From: Methanomassiliicoccales archaeon
Lineage (GTDB): Archaea > Thermoplasmatota > Thermoplasmata > RBG-16-68-12 > SOIM01
Length of the DNA: 64,000 nucleotides
Direction of reading: 5' to 3'
Assembly (NCBI GenBank): GCA_004377185.1
Contig: SOIM01000047.1
Coordinates: 1-64,000, forward strand
The translations under genes and the position numbers were made by a program. The notes under the pieces are model-generated. The model had not been told where the DNA came from. It searched no databases and saw nothing but the letters and a program-made list of their open reading frames with translations. Below are positions 51,412-61,900 of the stretch, piece by piece (the stretch's first letter is position 1; every line of letters begins with the position of its first letter).

Positions 51412-54400
51412 TTAGAGGGTGGCTCCGCAGAGGAAGCATTCTGTGGCGTCCACGGGGACTTCACTTCCACATGAAGGGCATTCCTTGGTCGCTCCGGCCG
51501 GTTCTTCCTCCGTGGCTGGTGCTTCTTCCGCTGGAGCGGCTGCTGCTACTGGTGCCGCCTTTTCTTCCACGGTCTCCTCTTCCTCCACCAGCTCTTCCTC
51601 CTCTTCGGCTGGAGCTTCTTCCTCTTCGTACACCTCTTCTTCCTCTTCCACCAGTTCCTCTTCTTCCTCTTCTTCAGCTGGTGGCAGCTCTTCCTCGGGC
51701 TCCTTCTTCTTGCGCTTGGCCGCGAGGGCAATGAGCGCAATGATCATCACGATCACGATGATTATGATGATCCACATCCAGAGTTCTATGCCAAATATCC
51801 TGTCATCGGTGGGTGTGACCGGGGCCTCGATCTCAAGAGTGACAGGTGTCACAGTGCCGCTGTTGCCAGCCTCGTCCGTGACTGTCAACCTGACTATGAA
51901 TGTCCCTGCCGTTCCATATTGGAAGGTTGGGTTCTTCAGTGTCGAGTCTTCCACTGTGTCACCATCAAGGTCCCAAGAGTAGGTCAAATTGGTTTCACTC
52001 TCATCGGCTGTATTGAACTGAATCACCTCATTCACGAGGAGATCGCCAGTGTACACGATGTTCGCTGTTGGGATGGTACAGTCAATCATGACTGGGACCG
52101 AGACATTCGAAGTGGTCTGACCTTCGGCGTCCGTCACTTCCACCTGAATCTGGATTGCGGTATCAGCATTCAATTGCGGACAGCTAACAGTCCAAGTGTG
52201 GTTCAATTCACCCTCAAGCTCTATTATCAGTAGGGTGGTTGTGTCGAACACGTACGACACGTCCACCTTGAGATCAGCTGTTGGTGTATCCACGTCACTC
52301 ATGAGCCACTCGATGAATAGTGTATCGTCTGCCTTAAGAGGAGACTCGGAGCCGTCTGGGAACAATACTGCCACAATGGGTGGTGGGCTGTGTTCTGTAA
52401 TGAAGTTGAACGTGTAGTCTGCTGCTAGGAAGTTGCCAGGATCTGAGGGATCCTTCGCAGTTGTGTTTATGGTTACTGTGTAATCCAAAAAGTACGCAAG
52501 ATCGCTATCCGGGTCGAAAGTGACCGTAGTGAAAGTCGGGTCCCATGAGAAGGTTCCTGTAACCACGGTGGTCCCTGTTCTCATCCACCAAGTGGCTGGA
52601 TCTTCAACGGTAACATTGTCCATCGGCTCTGAGAATTCCACCACAACATTTGTGCCGATTGTCACGTTCTCCTGATTATCTATCGGACCTGGAGGCACCT
52701 CAATTGCTGTGGGAGGGGTCGAATCGATTATGAAGGTCGGAGAGGTGTCATTGTCCACAAGATGGTCGTCCAAGTCCTGGATGGTTGCATGGATGACGCA
52801 ATCAGTTGCGTCTATGAGAGGAACAGTCCACACATAGGGCGGCGTAGTCCATCGTGCGTCGTCTCCCCGGGCCCCATCGATAACATAGTCAGGCGGTCCA
52901 CCACAGGAGTAGTTCAGCCAGACATATGTCAGGTCAAGTCCGTCGACATGGGAGAAGCTGAACCAGATGTTCTTCGGCTTATCGCCCGTCCAGATCTGTC
53001 CGCCATCGGGATATGTTACGGAAATTGTGGGTGCTTTAGGTTCGTAGGTAGTGAAACAGGTGCTGTTCATCTGGGCCATCGGATATCCAGGATCGGAATC
53101 GTCCTTTGCTCCTGTCGAAGTATTAACGCAGTATGTTGTATTCTCCAGGAAGTCGGTGTGGTATATACTAAGTACCTCGTTCGTTGGATCCCAACCATAA
53201 CCGGTTATGGTCACTCCCCCCGGCCAGATTGAAATCGCGCCTTCTACCGAGGTTGTATTCATCGGCTCGTCAAAAGTAATCACAACAGTTCTGTCTATGG
53301 GGACATTCTTATCATCGTAGATTGGATCAGTACTGATTACAGTCGGGGGTGTGTCATCCGTTTCAAAAGCCAGAGACACTACGCAAGTGGATTTCCCAGC
53401 AGGATTAATCGCGCAAACCTGGATCCTCATAAAGGGTGTGGTAGTGAATGGCAATGTCCAAACAACCTCCATCGGGGTTAATGCGTCAAACCATCCAGGG
53501 AAGTCCTGCATTGGTGTTGTGTTAAGCACTGCGGGGAACCAAAACCCAGCCATGCCATCTGCCGGATTGTAGCTGACATTAACCGTCAGCAGACTGTTTA
53601 TGAAATTGTCGTCGTACAATGTCCAAGAGATATCATGCACCGATCCGCCTGTCCAGTCCTCTCCTCCGGCAGGAATAAGAATGTTGACCACTGGAGCTCC
53701 GATAACGGGTCTTGGCCATGGCGTATCTACGACAAAATCCGCCAAGTTGTCATTGGTATCAGTGTCAAAGACAGGGAACACACCGTCTCTACGCATGGCA
53801 AAATCAGTGACCGCGCAAGCTGGAGCAGCCGCATCGGTCATTATTGTGTTGTCAGGCTCATGATTCAGACCAACATTGTGAGTTCCGCCGGTCGTGGCAT
53901 TCCACTCAACTCGGTCCACCACGATGTCATAGCCACTGAATGCCGTTGCAGTGTTGCTCCAAACAAGCTTAAGTTCATCTCCGCAGGCATCAAGGTTGTC
54001 CATTGTTGTCAGGTTGGCATAGAAGTATGCCGTGGCGTTCGAGAGACCTGACAGCACAAAGGATGGGCCGTTCAGAACACCATCGTTCTTCTCCAGATAG
54101 AAACCTGTCATATCAAAGAAGGGCCGCTCGGTATATATCAGGACATAGTCAGGCCAACCGTCTGTAGGCTCTGGTACTATCATGCTGATCTTCGGGAACA
54201 TCGGGGGCTGTGTCATAGCTAGGTTGATGTCTGTATTGGTAACATTCGCGGTCATCCAAAGATCCACCTCTTCGAATATCCCGTAGTTGAGTATGCTATC
54301 ATCCTCGGGATCCAGATCGATCATGGTCATGTCGCCCCAAGCAAGCATTATGTGCTCATCGAAATCTCCGCCTTCCTTTACCCATGGAGTGTTGGGGTCT

Positions 54401-54675
54401 AAGGGAGCAGTCATGTGGTTGCCATCGATGTCAACGTCATAATATATGTCAGGACCAACCGGCCAGGTGTCGTTCCTCCCGTATTCAACACCGTCTATCC
54501 ACGCTGTTATCCTCTCGCCAACGTCCATTCTCACGCCAGTTTCGTCATACGGAAATCCGTACATGTTGTGTGGTATCGGTACCGCGGCCACCACATTCAT
54601 GGTGAGAGGTAGCAAACCGCTGAAAACCATAATAGCCACTAACGCACTAGCCCAAATAGGGGTCAATCTTTTCAT
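51412..54675 (-). CDS. Giant Ig-like surface protein with acidic, zinc-ribbon cytoplasmic tail
   Basis: 1087 residues from ATG 54675 with GGAGGAGG upstream. Signal peptide: WASALVAIMVFSGLLPLTMNVVA. The long ectodomain has Ig-like domains with IDRTVVITFDEPMNTTSVEG and TNVVVEFSEPMDNVTVEDP (Big_5-like), and a PKD-like LTYSWDLDGDTVEDSTLK. One membrane helix (MWIIIIIVIVMIIALIALAA) comes at ~950. The cytoplasmic tail has a run of ~55 mostly Glu residues, then Ala/Pro and the ribbon CPSCGSEVPVDATECFLCG. A zinc ribbon inside suggests a signalling or assembly role for an otherwise structural protein. Confidence 0.8.
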   Translation of the reverse strand: MKRLTPIWASALVAIMVFSGLLPLTMNVVAAVPIPHNMYGFPYDETGVRMDVGERITAWIDGVEYGRNDTWPVGPDIYYDVDIDGNHMTAPLDPNTPWVKEGGDFDEHIMLAWGDMTMIDLDPEDDSILNYGIFEEVDLWMTANVTNTDINLAMTQPPMFPKISMIVPEPTDGWPDYVLIYTERPFFDMTGFYLEKNDGVLNGPSFVLSGLSNATAYFYANLTTMDNLDACGDELKLVWSNTATAFSGYDIVVDRVEWNATTGGTHNVGLNHEPDNTIMTDAAAPACAVTDFAMRRDGVFPVFDTDTNDNLADFVVDTPWPRPVIGAPVVNILIPAGGEDWTGGSVHDISWTLYDDNFINSLLTVNVSYNPADGMAGFWFPAVLNTTPMQDFPGWFDALTPMEVVWTLPFTTTPFMRIQVCAINPAGKSTCVVSLAFETDDTPPTVISTDPIYDDKNVPIDRTVVITFDEPMNTTSVEGAISIWPGGVTITGYGWDPTNEVLSIYHTDFLENTTYCVNTSTGAKDDSDPGYPMAQMNSTCFTTYEPKAPTISVTYPDGGQIWTGDKPKNIWFSFSHVDGLDLTYVWLNYSCGGPPDYVIDGARGDDARWTTPPYVWTVPLIDATDCVIHATIQDLDDHLVDNDTSPTFIIDSTPPTAIEVPPGPIDNQENVTIGTNVVVEFSEPMDNVTVEDPATWWMRTGTTVVTGTFSWDPTFTTVTFDPDSDLAYFLDYTVTINTTAKDPSDPGNFLAADYTFNFITEHSPPPIVAVLFPDGSESPLKADDTLFIEWLMSDVDTPTADLKVDVSYVFDTTTLLIIELEGELNHTWTVSCPQLNADTAIQIQVEVTDAEGQTTSNVSVPVMIDCTIPTANIVYTGDLLVNEVIQFNTADESETNLTYSWDLDGDTVEDSTLKNPTFQYGTAGTFIVRLTVTDEAGNSGTVTPVTLEIEAPVTPTDDRIFGIELWMWIIIIIVIVMIIALIALAAKRKKKEPEEELPPAEEEEEEELVEEEEEVYEEEEAPAEEEEELVEEEETVEEKAAPVAAAAPAEEAPATEEEPAGATKECPSCGSEVPVDATECFLCGATL

Positions 54676-54785
54676 ACACTTCCTCCTCCTTCAGTCTGAA
54701 AGAGTCTTTGGGTGAGAAAGCAGTATCCATATTTATACCTTTTTCAAATTGGAATAGCCACATTACTCCTTTGTAATCGAATAGT

Positions 54786-54794
54786 CTTAAATAC
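54786..54794 (+). promoter_or_regulatory. TATA box of the hut/ftcD operon
   Basis: CTTAAATAC centres ~26 bases before an expected transcript start near 54816; ATG 54825 follows. Confidence 0.5.
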
Positions 54795-54824
54795 AAACAG
54801 GACCTATTTTCCGAGGCGAAAGGC

Positions 54825-55724
54825 ATGACGGGAATTGTGGAATGTGTCCCTAACTTCAGCGAAGGCAGAAGGAAAGAAGTGGTTGATGCCATTGCAGATG
54901 CTGCCAGGAACGTTCAGGGAGTAAGAGTGCTCGACGTGGAGATGGACGCTTCGCATAACAGAGCCGTTCTGACGTTTGTGGGTGAACCGGAAAAGGTGAA
55001 AGAGGCTGCATTCGCCTGCGCCTCAAAAGCAGCTGAATTGATTGACCTGAACAATCACACTGGAGAGCATCCAAGAGTTGGTGCAACTGATGTTATTCCT
55101 TTCATACCAATAAGTGATACTAATATGGAGGACTGCGTAGAACTGGCAAAATCGTTGGGGGCTGAGATTGCAGAGAAGTTGGGGATTCCGGTTTATCTGT
55201 ATGAGGAGGCGGCCACACGCCCTGAGAGGAAGAACCTCGCCAAGGTCAGGGAGGGTCAGTTCGAAGGACTGAAGGAGGAAATCAGAACGAATCCAGACAG
55301 GGCCCCAGATTTCGGTCTTTCCGAGCTGCATCCCACAGCCGGGGCTACAGTTGTTGGAGCCAGGGAACCCCTGATTGCGTATAACATAAACCTGGGAACC
55401 AGTGATGTCAAGATAGCAAAGGCAATTGCCAAATCCGTACGATACAGCAGCGGCGGTCTGAAGCACGTGAAGGCCCTTGGGTTCGAAACGGACAGGGAGA
55501 ATGTTGTCCAGGTATCGATGAACCTTGTGAACTACAAGGAAACGCCCATATTCAAGGTCTTCAAGATGGTGATGTCGGAGGCGGAGAAGTGCGGTGTGTC
55601 CGTCATTGGTTCCGAGATCGTGGGCCTGGTCCCGGAGGATGCTCTGATCGATTGTTCCGAACACTATCTGAGGCTTGAGACCTTCCAGAAGAACCAGATA
55701 CTCGAGTACAAGTTGAGGGAATAG
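54825..55724 (+). CDS. ftcD: Glutamate formimidoyltransferase
   Basis: 299 residues, FTCD N and middle domains. Start motif MTGIVECVPNFSEGRRKEVV, then EMDASHNRAVLTFVG, LIDLNNHTGEHPRVGATDVI and LHPTAGATVVGAREPLIAYN. Transfers formimino from formiminoglutamate to tetrahydrofolate in histidine breakdown. First gene of the operon; one base separates it from fchA. Confidence 0.95.
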   Translation: MTGIVECVPNFSEGRRKEVVDAIADAARNVQGVRVLDVEMDASHNRAVLTFVGEPEKVKEAAFACASKAAELIDLNNHTGEHPRVGATDVIPFIPISDTNMEDCVELAKSLGAEIAEKLGIPVYLYEEAATRPERKNLAKVREGQFEGLKEEIRTNPDRAPDFGLSELHPTAGATVVGAREPLIAYNINLGTSDVKIAKAIAKSVRYSSGGLKHVKALGFETDRENVVQVSMNLVNYKETPIFKVFKMVMSEAEKCGVSVIGSEIVGLVPEDALIDCSEHYLRLETFQKNQILEYKLRE

Positions 55725-55725
55725 A

Positions 55726-56349
55726 ATGCTAGCAGACCAGAATCTGAGGGAGTTCCTGAAGTCAGTGTCCGCGTCCTCTGCCACCCCAGGCGGCGGTAGT
55801 GCCGCGGCCCTGTGCGGTGCGCTTAGCGCATCTCTGTCCGCCATGGTCTGCAATCTCACCATCGGGAAGGACAAGTACAAGGATGTCCGGGAGGAGATGG
55901 AAAGGGTCCTGGCCTATTCCTCCAGGCTTGTGGAGAGGTTGACCGAGCTCATCGATGAAGATGCCGAGGCATACAATAGCGTCATTGCCGCCTTGCGCCT
56001 GCCAAAGGAGACGGACGAAGAGAAAGAGAAAAGGATTAAGGCCATGCAGAGCGCCTTTAGAAGGGCGATAGCCGTACCCCACGAAGTGATGGAACTGGCC
56101 TTGGAAGCGATGAGGATGGCCCACACCGTCGCCAGGAAAGGGAACGAGGGAGCGGTGTCCGATTCTGGGTCCGGAGCGATGATGGCTTACGCCGCCCTTC
56201 ACGCGGCTTCAATGAACATCAAGATGAACCTCAAGGAGATAGAGGACACAGAATTCCGAGAGGAAGTGGAGGAGAAGCTGAAGGCAATGGAAGAGGAAGT
56301 GGATCTGCTTCGCGTGGACGTGATGGCGGAAGTGGAGTCCAAATTCTGA
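55726..56349 (+). CDS. fchA: Formimidoyltetrahydrofolate cyclodeaminase
   Basis: 207 residues, all helical, matching the FTCD C-terminal cyclodeaminase fold: SSATPGGGSAAALCGALSAS, DAEAYNSVIAALRLPKE, GNEGAVSDSGSGAMMAYAAL. Makes 5,10-methenyl-THF and ammonia. In animals it is fused with ftcD; here it is separate, as in many prokaryotes. Confidence 0.93.
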   Translation: MLADQNLREFLKSVSASSATPGGGSAAALCGALSASLSAMVCNLTIGKDKYKDVREEMERVLAYSSRLVERLTELIDEDAEAYNSVIAALRLPKETDEEKEKRIKAMQSAFRRAIAVPHEVMELALEAMRMAHTVARKGNEGAVSDSGSGAMMAYAALHAASMNIKMNLKEIEDTEFREEVEEKLKAMEEEVDLLRVDVMAEVESKF

Positions 56350-56397
56350 TTTCCAAAAGGATTAATTCTCCTGAGCTCTTTCTGATTCTGATCTCTC

Positions 56398-58038
56398 ATG
56401 AAGAAGATTGTTGCGAACCGAGGGTCCGGGATTGAATGTAAAGGGTGGAGGCAGGAAGCTCTCTTGAGGATGCTCCAGAACAACTTGGAGAATGCCGAAC
56501 TACCAGAGAAGCTGATCATCTACGGTGGAACGGGAAAAGCCGCCAGAAACTGGGACTGTTACAATGCCATTGTTGATTCTTTGAAGGAACTGGAAGATGA
56601 TGAGACACTCTTAGTTCAGTCTGGAAAGCCTGTGGGGGTCTTCAGAACGAGCGAAAGAGCTCCGAGGGTGCTGATCGCAAATGCCAATCTCGTTCCAAGG
56701 TGGTCGACGTGGGAGAAGTTCTACGAACTGGAGGACCTGGGACTGATGATGTACGGCCAGATGACGGCTGGTAGCTGGTGTTACATCGGGACTCAGGGGA
56801 TCGTCCAGGGCACGTACGAGACCTTTGCCGAGTGTTCCAGGAAGAACTTCGGCGGTTCGTTGAGGGGGAAGCTGGTACTGACCGGAGGTCTCGGTGGCAT
56901 GGGAGGAGCGCAGCCTCTTGCGATAAAGATGAACGAAGGTGTTTCGATCACTGTCGAAGTGGACGAGAGAAGGGCCAAGCGGAGGTTGGAGGCAGGCTTC
57001 TGTGATGAGATCGTCACCGATATGGCTGAGGCCGTGCAGATCGCCAGGAACGCTGTTGAAGAAGGTCCAAAATCCGTTGGGTTGATTGCCAACTGTGCAG
57101 AAACGCATCCCGATTTGCTCGAGCAGGGTCTTTCCCCGGACGCGGTCACCGATCAGACCTCGGCACACGACGCCCTGAATGGATATGTTCCAGCTGGATT
57201 GTCGGTCCAAGAAGCCGAGGATCTGAGAAAGAGCGATCCGGACGGTTATGTGAAAAAGTCATATGCTTCCATGGCGACCCACGTGAAGGCAATGCTCGGG
57301 TTCCAGAAGGCTGGGAGCGTTGTGTTCGATTATGGCAACAACATAAGGGGGCAGGCATATCAGGCAGGAATCCAGAACGCTTTCGATTTCGGAGGTTTCG
57401 TACCCCTCTTCATACGACCTATGTTCTGTGAGGGGAGAGGCCCCTTCCGATGGATCGCGCTCTCTGGTGATGAGAACGACATACTGGAGACGGACAAGGT
57501 CGTGATGAGGGAGTTCTCGGATAACGAGCAATTGGTGAGATGGATAGGGCTCGCGGAGGAGAACCTTCCGTGGGAAGGACTTCCGGCAAGGGTATGCTGG
57601 CTTGGATACGGTGAGAGGGCTAAGTTCGGAAAGATCATCAATAGTATGGTAAAGGAAGGAGAGCTCTCGGGCCCCATTGCAATCACACGCGATCACTTGG
57701 ACTGCGGCTCTGTGGCCTCTCCAAACAGGGAGACCGAGAAGCTGAAGGACGGCAGCGATGCTGTTGCGGACTGGCCATTGCTCAACGCCATGTTGAATGC
57801 CTCTGCCGGGGCGGACCTCGTGGCGATTCACAACGGTGGTGGTGTCGGGATCGGATACTCCACGCACGCGGGAATGATTGTCATAGCGGATGGGACCAAG
57901 GAGGCAGAGAAGAAGATCGAGAGGGTGCTGACCGCGGACCCAGGTATAGGGATCGCAAGACACGCGGATGCTGGGTATCAAGAGGCAATACGATTCGCCA
58001 AGGAAAGATCAATGAAGATTCCAATGATGGTGCGTTAG
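56398..58038 (+). CDS. hutU: Urocanate hydratase
   Basis: 546 residues, the standard urocanase length. Landmarks: [51 protein letters not shown] (NAD site), [33 protein letters not shown] and the end [17 protein letters not shown]. Converts urocanate to imidazolonepropionate with tightly bound NAD+. HutH and HutI are not in the window. Confidence 0.96.
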   Translation: MKKIVANRGSGIECKGWRQEALLRMLQNNLENAELPEKLIIYGGTGKAARNWDCYNAIVDSLKELEDDETLLVQSGKPVGVFRTSERAPRVLIANANLVPRWSTWEKFYELEDLGLMMYGQMTAGSWCYIGTQGIVQGTYETFAECSRKNFGGSLRGKLVLTGGLGGMGGAQPLAIKMNEGVSITVEVDERRAKRRLEAGFCDEIVTDMAEAVQIARNAVEEGPKSVGLIANCAETHPDLLEQGLSPDAVTDQTSAHDALNGYVPAGLSVQEAEDLRKSDPDGYVKKSYASMATHVKAMLGFQKAGSVVFDYGNNIRGQAYQAGIQNAFDFGGFVPLFIRPMFCEGRGPFRWIALSGDENDILETDKVVMREFSDNEQLVRWIGLAEENLPWEGLPARVCWLGYGERAKFGKIINSMVKEGELSGPIAITRDHLDCGSVASPNRETEKLKDGSDAVADWPLLNAMLNASAGADLVAIHNGGGVGIGYSTHAGMIVIADGTKEAEKKIERVLTADPGIGIARHADAGYQEAIRFAKERSMKIPMMVR

Positions 58039-58755
58039 ATGTATTCATTCAAGTCCAAGAACTGGATCGAGAAGGACGGAAGGTATGTGATAGGTGAGGG
58101 TAGAGCGGCGCTTCTGAAACTCATCGTTGAATACGAATCACTTACGCGTGCTGCACAGGAAATGGGAATGTCCTACCGCCATGCTTGGGGGGTACTGCGG
58201 GAAATGAGCCAAGCATTCGGAAAGGAGATCGTTCACTCAGAGAGGGGAGGCGCAGAGGGTGGAAAGACCGTTCTGACTCCTGAAGGGAAGGAACTTCTCG
58301 AGGAATTCGAGAAGAAACACGGAACGGTTCAGACCCTGATTTCCATCGGACTGAAATCCCCAATGCTTGCAGTTGATGGTCTCATTCTGATTGACGACAA
58401 GCTGGTACTGATCCGGCGGAAACACTACCCCTTCGAAGGGAGACTGGCCCTGCCCGGAGGTATGGTCGAATACGGGGAGAAGGTGGAGGGTGCGGTCTGC
58501 CGCGAGATGAAAGAAGAAACAGGATTGGACGTGAAGATATCTGAGATGCTGGGTGTGTATTCGGAACCCGGACGAGATCCCAGGGGGCATACCGTTTCGG
58601 TCGCCTACGTGCTGGAGCGAGTGGGGGGAAAGCTCAGGTCAGGCGATGATGCGAAAGCGATTGAACTTGTGGCTATCGATAAGATCCCTGATCTGGCATT
58701 TGATCATAATGAAATAGTGGAGGATTACATCACCTGGAGGAAAAAGCAGGAATAG
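58039..58755 (+). CDS. ModE-type HTH fused to a Nudix hydrolase
   Basis: 238 residues, starting directly after the hutU stop. Residues ~15-85 are a ModE/LysR-type winged helix (GEGRAALLKLIVEYESLTRA, AQEMGMSYRHAWGVLREM, TPEGKELLEEF). Residues ~105-235 are a Nudix domain with the box GGMVEYGEKVEGAVCREMKE followed by ETGLDV (GX5EX7REUXEEXGU). The ModE molybdate-binding domains are replaced by Nudix. Position suggests a regulator of the hut operon sensing a nucleotide-like ligand or NAD-related compound; this is inference. Confidence 0.8.
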   Translation: MYSFKSKNWIEKDGRYVIGEGRAALLKLIVEYESLTRAAQEMGMSYRHAWGVLREMSQAFGKEIVHSERGGAEGGKTVLTPEGKELLEEFEKKHGTVQTLISIGLKSPMLAVDGLILIDDKLVLIRRKHYPFEGRLALPGGMVEYGEKVEGAVCREMKEETGLDVKISEMLGVYSEPGRDPRGHTVSVAYVLERVGGKLRSGDDAKAIELVAIDKIPDLAFDHNEIVEDYITWRKKQE

Positions 58756-58801
58756 ACCATTGGGAACTCCTCCACATCTACTTCTGGCTTTGCCTCGCGT
58801 A

Positions 58802-58942
58802 GTTAACCATAAACATGGTTAACCTGAATTCGGTTTCCAGTCAACCTAAACAGCTCAAAAGTTAACCATAAACATGGTTAACTCGAATTTGGAATCCAGG
58901 CAACCACAAACAGCTCAAAAGTTAACCATAAACATGGTTAAC
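58802..58942. repeat. Three 22-bp hairpin repeats, ~60 bp period
   Basis: Inverted repeat GTTAACCAT-AAAC-ATGGTTAAC (9 bp arms) occurs at 58802-58823, 58861-58882 and 58921-58942. The two 37-38 bp spacers are themselves similar (both end AACAGCTCAAAA), so it is a 60 bp tandem repeat. The third copy contains the TAA stop of the protease gene. Convergent genes end on both sides, so a role in 3'-end formation or mRNA stability is possible. Confidence 0.8.
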
Positions 58943-61900
58943 TCTTGCTCTCCTCGTCTGGAGCAAGCTCCTCCGCCAATTGCTCCTCCCTTGGCGGCTC
59001 GGTTTCTTTCGCTGGACTAACACTGGCAGGGACTGATTTCCTCGCTCTCAATAGCATATAGAGGAGCAAAACAAGCAGCACTGCGAAGACAATAACGAAT
59101 ACCCACCAGAAGTCCTCAACTCCCAAACCTTTCAGTGGATCGTCGTCCAACCCATCTATGGTGCCATCCCCGTCCGTATCCCGATTCTCCGGATCGGTTC
59201 CCATGTTGAACTCTTCCAGATTGTTGAGGTAGTCACTGTCAGGGTCGTCAATTGCACCGTAGTCCAGATTTCCGAACTGTTCCTCTTCCCAGATGTCAGG
59301 AAGTCCGTCCTGGTCTGTATCATCTTCGGGAACGACGATTATTCGGGTCGTGTCCTCATCTGTGTTCCCAGCTCGGTCGGTTACTCGCAGAACGACTTCG
59401 AACACCCCAACATTGTCGAAATCATAGCTGGGGTCTGCCCCTTCCAACTCGATATTGCTTCCACCATCTGAGAATGTCCACGAGAAGCTGGCTATGTCAT
59501 CATTGTCGGTCGATCCAGATCCATCGAAGCCGAATATTGCTCTTTGGATGATCGTTGCGTCCTGTCCAGCCTGGGCGTCAGGCGGAGTTGTATCAACAAA
59601 CACATTCCTCTGAACGCTGTTGCAATTGCCTGCCTGGTCGCACGCTTTCACGTACACGGCGTTATCTCCTTCTGACAAAGCTATGACAACATCGAAGGAG
59701 CCGTTCGCCTCCACCTCAAATAGCTGACCGTTTATGGTCAGGGTTACGTCAGGTTCCGAACTCCCTTGCACTTGTGTCGATGTCTGTCGCGATATGAGAC
59801 CGTTGACTGGGTTCGTTACTTGCAGCGGAGGAGCCAATGTGTCCAGGACAACAGATCTTTGTACGCTGTTTGTGTTTCCGGCCATGTCCGTTACGTTCAC
59901 GAAGATGTTATTCTGTCCCGAGACCAAGATGAGGCTGGTGGAGAAGCTTCCGTCCGGTTGAACTGTGACTGGATTGCCATTCATCTGTAGGGTTGCGGAG
60001 GGTTCGGTCCAACCGCTTACCGGAGTATTCTGAACGTTTGTGATTAGGCCATCCTCAGGAGAGTCTAGGAAGAGATGGGGTGGGATTGTGTCTACATTTA
60101 CTGTTACCAGCATATTCGCCTTGTTCCCAGCAGCATCTTCAGCACTCACGCTTACAGGGTTCGAACCCTCGAAGAGTGCAACGGGAACCTCGAAGGACCC
60201 GTCCGATTGGACTACCGCCAATTGACCACCCACAGAAACGGTCGCACCCGCCTCAGTGCTACCTCTGAAGACCACGGTCGGGTAGTTGACCCAGGAACCG
60301 TCCAAAGGCTCGCTCACGCTCAGTGGTGGAGGTACGGTGTCCAAGATTACCGTTCTGTCGATTGTCTTGAAGTTGCCAGCCGGATCCCTCGCTTCCACCG
60401 AGATGATGTTCTGCCCTTCATTGAGGCTTCTGAACGTGGAGAATGATCCATTCGGAGATACTGACGTTGGGGCCCCGTTCACTGTGAGCGATGCGTCTGC
60501 CTCTGTTGAACCAGAGACCACCACCAAGGCATTGTTCGTTATCAGGCCGTCAGGTGGCTCCACCACCGCAAGGTAGGGTGGAATGGTATCCACTGTGAAA
60601 CCCCAGGTGGTTGTGTTCTCGTTCCCGAAGTTGTCCTTTGCGGACACGCTTACCCAGTGCAGTCCTTCAGTAAGCAGGAAGGGAGTCGCCCAGAAGATCG
60701 AATCCGAGGTGATGGTCGCCAAATTGGTGATGTTGAACCCATCCACCAGCATCACCAGCGACGATAGGTTCATTCCAGAGCCGGTATCCGAGAAGCTCGC
60801 ACCCATGATTGGTTGGTTGTCGTTTATTATCGACCCTGGTGCGGGAGTTAGATTGGTGAACTCCGGAGGATAGTCACGGACCTCTCCGTAGAACCGTACG
60901 GACAGGACCTCGGAAGCCATGGACGGTCCCGCGAATATTATTCCATGATACATTCCATCTGCGGCGGGGAGGCTGTAGGAGCCGTTGAAGTTCTTAGGTT
61001 GATAGGCCTCCAAGGGTCCCGTTGGGACATTGCTCACCGTTAAATCCCTTCCTTGGATGGCATCTATGTCTATATTGAAAGTGGAAGAGCCACCTCCCAC
61101 CGCCCATCCGTGTACGAAAATCCAGTACTTCCCGTCGGTGGGCTTCTTCATGGAGATGCTCTCCGTATCATCCGGCGATGTGGAGGATGCAACAATCTCG
61201 CTGCCCCAGTTCGGTATGCCGTTCGAGTTAGCATCCCTCAGGACGTACAAGTCGATGTCTATCGAGTAAGCACTGTCTATCAAAACCTCCAGTAAGCCAC
61301 CATCCTGTATGTCCAGCTCGAAGGACCAGCTCGAAGTGGATGCGTCGAATGGATTGTCCTGCAGTATTGTCTCATCTGTGAATTCAATAGGTTGCGATAC
61401 ACCGAAAGCGGTGACGTTCACGTCCGGGAGATTGATGGTCGAATTGATCAAGAACACCTCATCACCGGTCAGCAGGGAGAAATCGCTCACCTCACCAACA
61501 TCCCAAGGATTCGGGTTGAGTTCAATGGTCCCAACATCAACAGACATGTTCTCGGTGGAATCCAGTCCAGCGTTGAGGACGTTGTGTAGCACAATCTCCC
61601 ACAGACCGGGAGTGAGATCAGCAGCGACGATCTCCTGGGGACCTCCGGTCACTGTATTGAACATGAACCTGCCTCCCCCGATCCAGTAGTCCGCACTCCT
61701 TCCTTTGATGTCAAGATAGCCAGGTCCGTATCTCTCGGGATGATTCGTTGAGAAACTGTCGGGCGTTTCGCCCAGCAGGAAGACATCGATATCGGTGGGA
61801 ATATACTCCCAGCTCACATTCGCAACGAGCTGCTGCCCCTGCTTGAAGGAGCCGTCAGGGATGTCCACGAAGTAGTACCGCCAATCTCCAGACTCATATC

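Noticed and set aside
54825-58755. Complete histidine degradation pathway
   Set aside because: HutH and HutI are not in the window, so only the urocanase and formimino-folate steps can be claimed.
58802-58942. CRISPR array
   Set aside because: Repeats are palindromic and regularly spaced, but there are only three, the spacers are alike and no cas gene is near.
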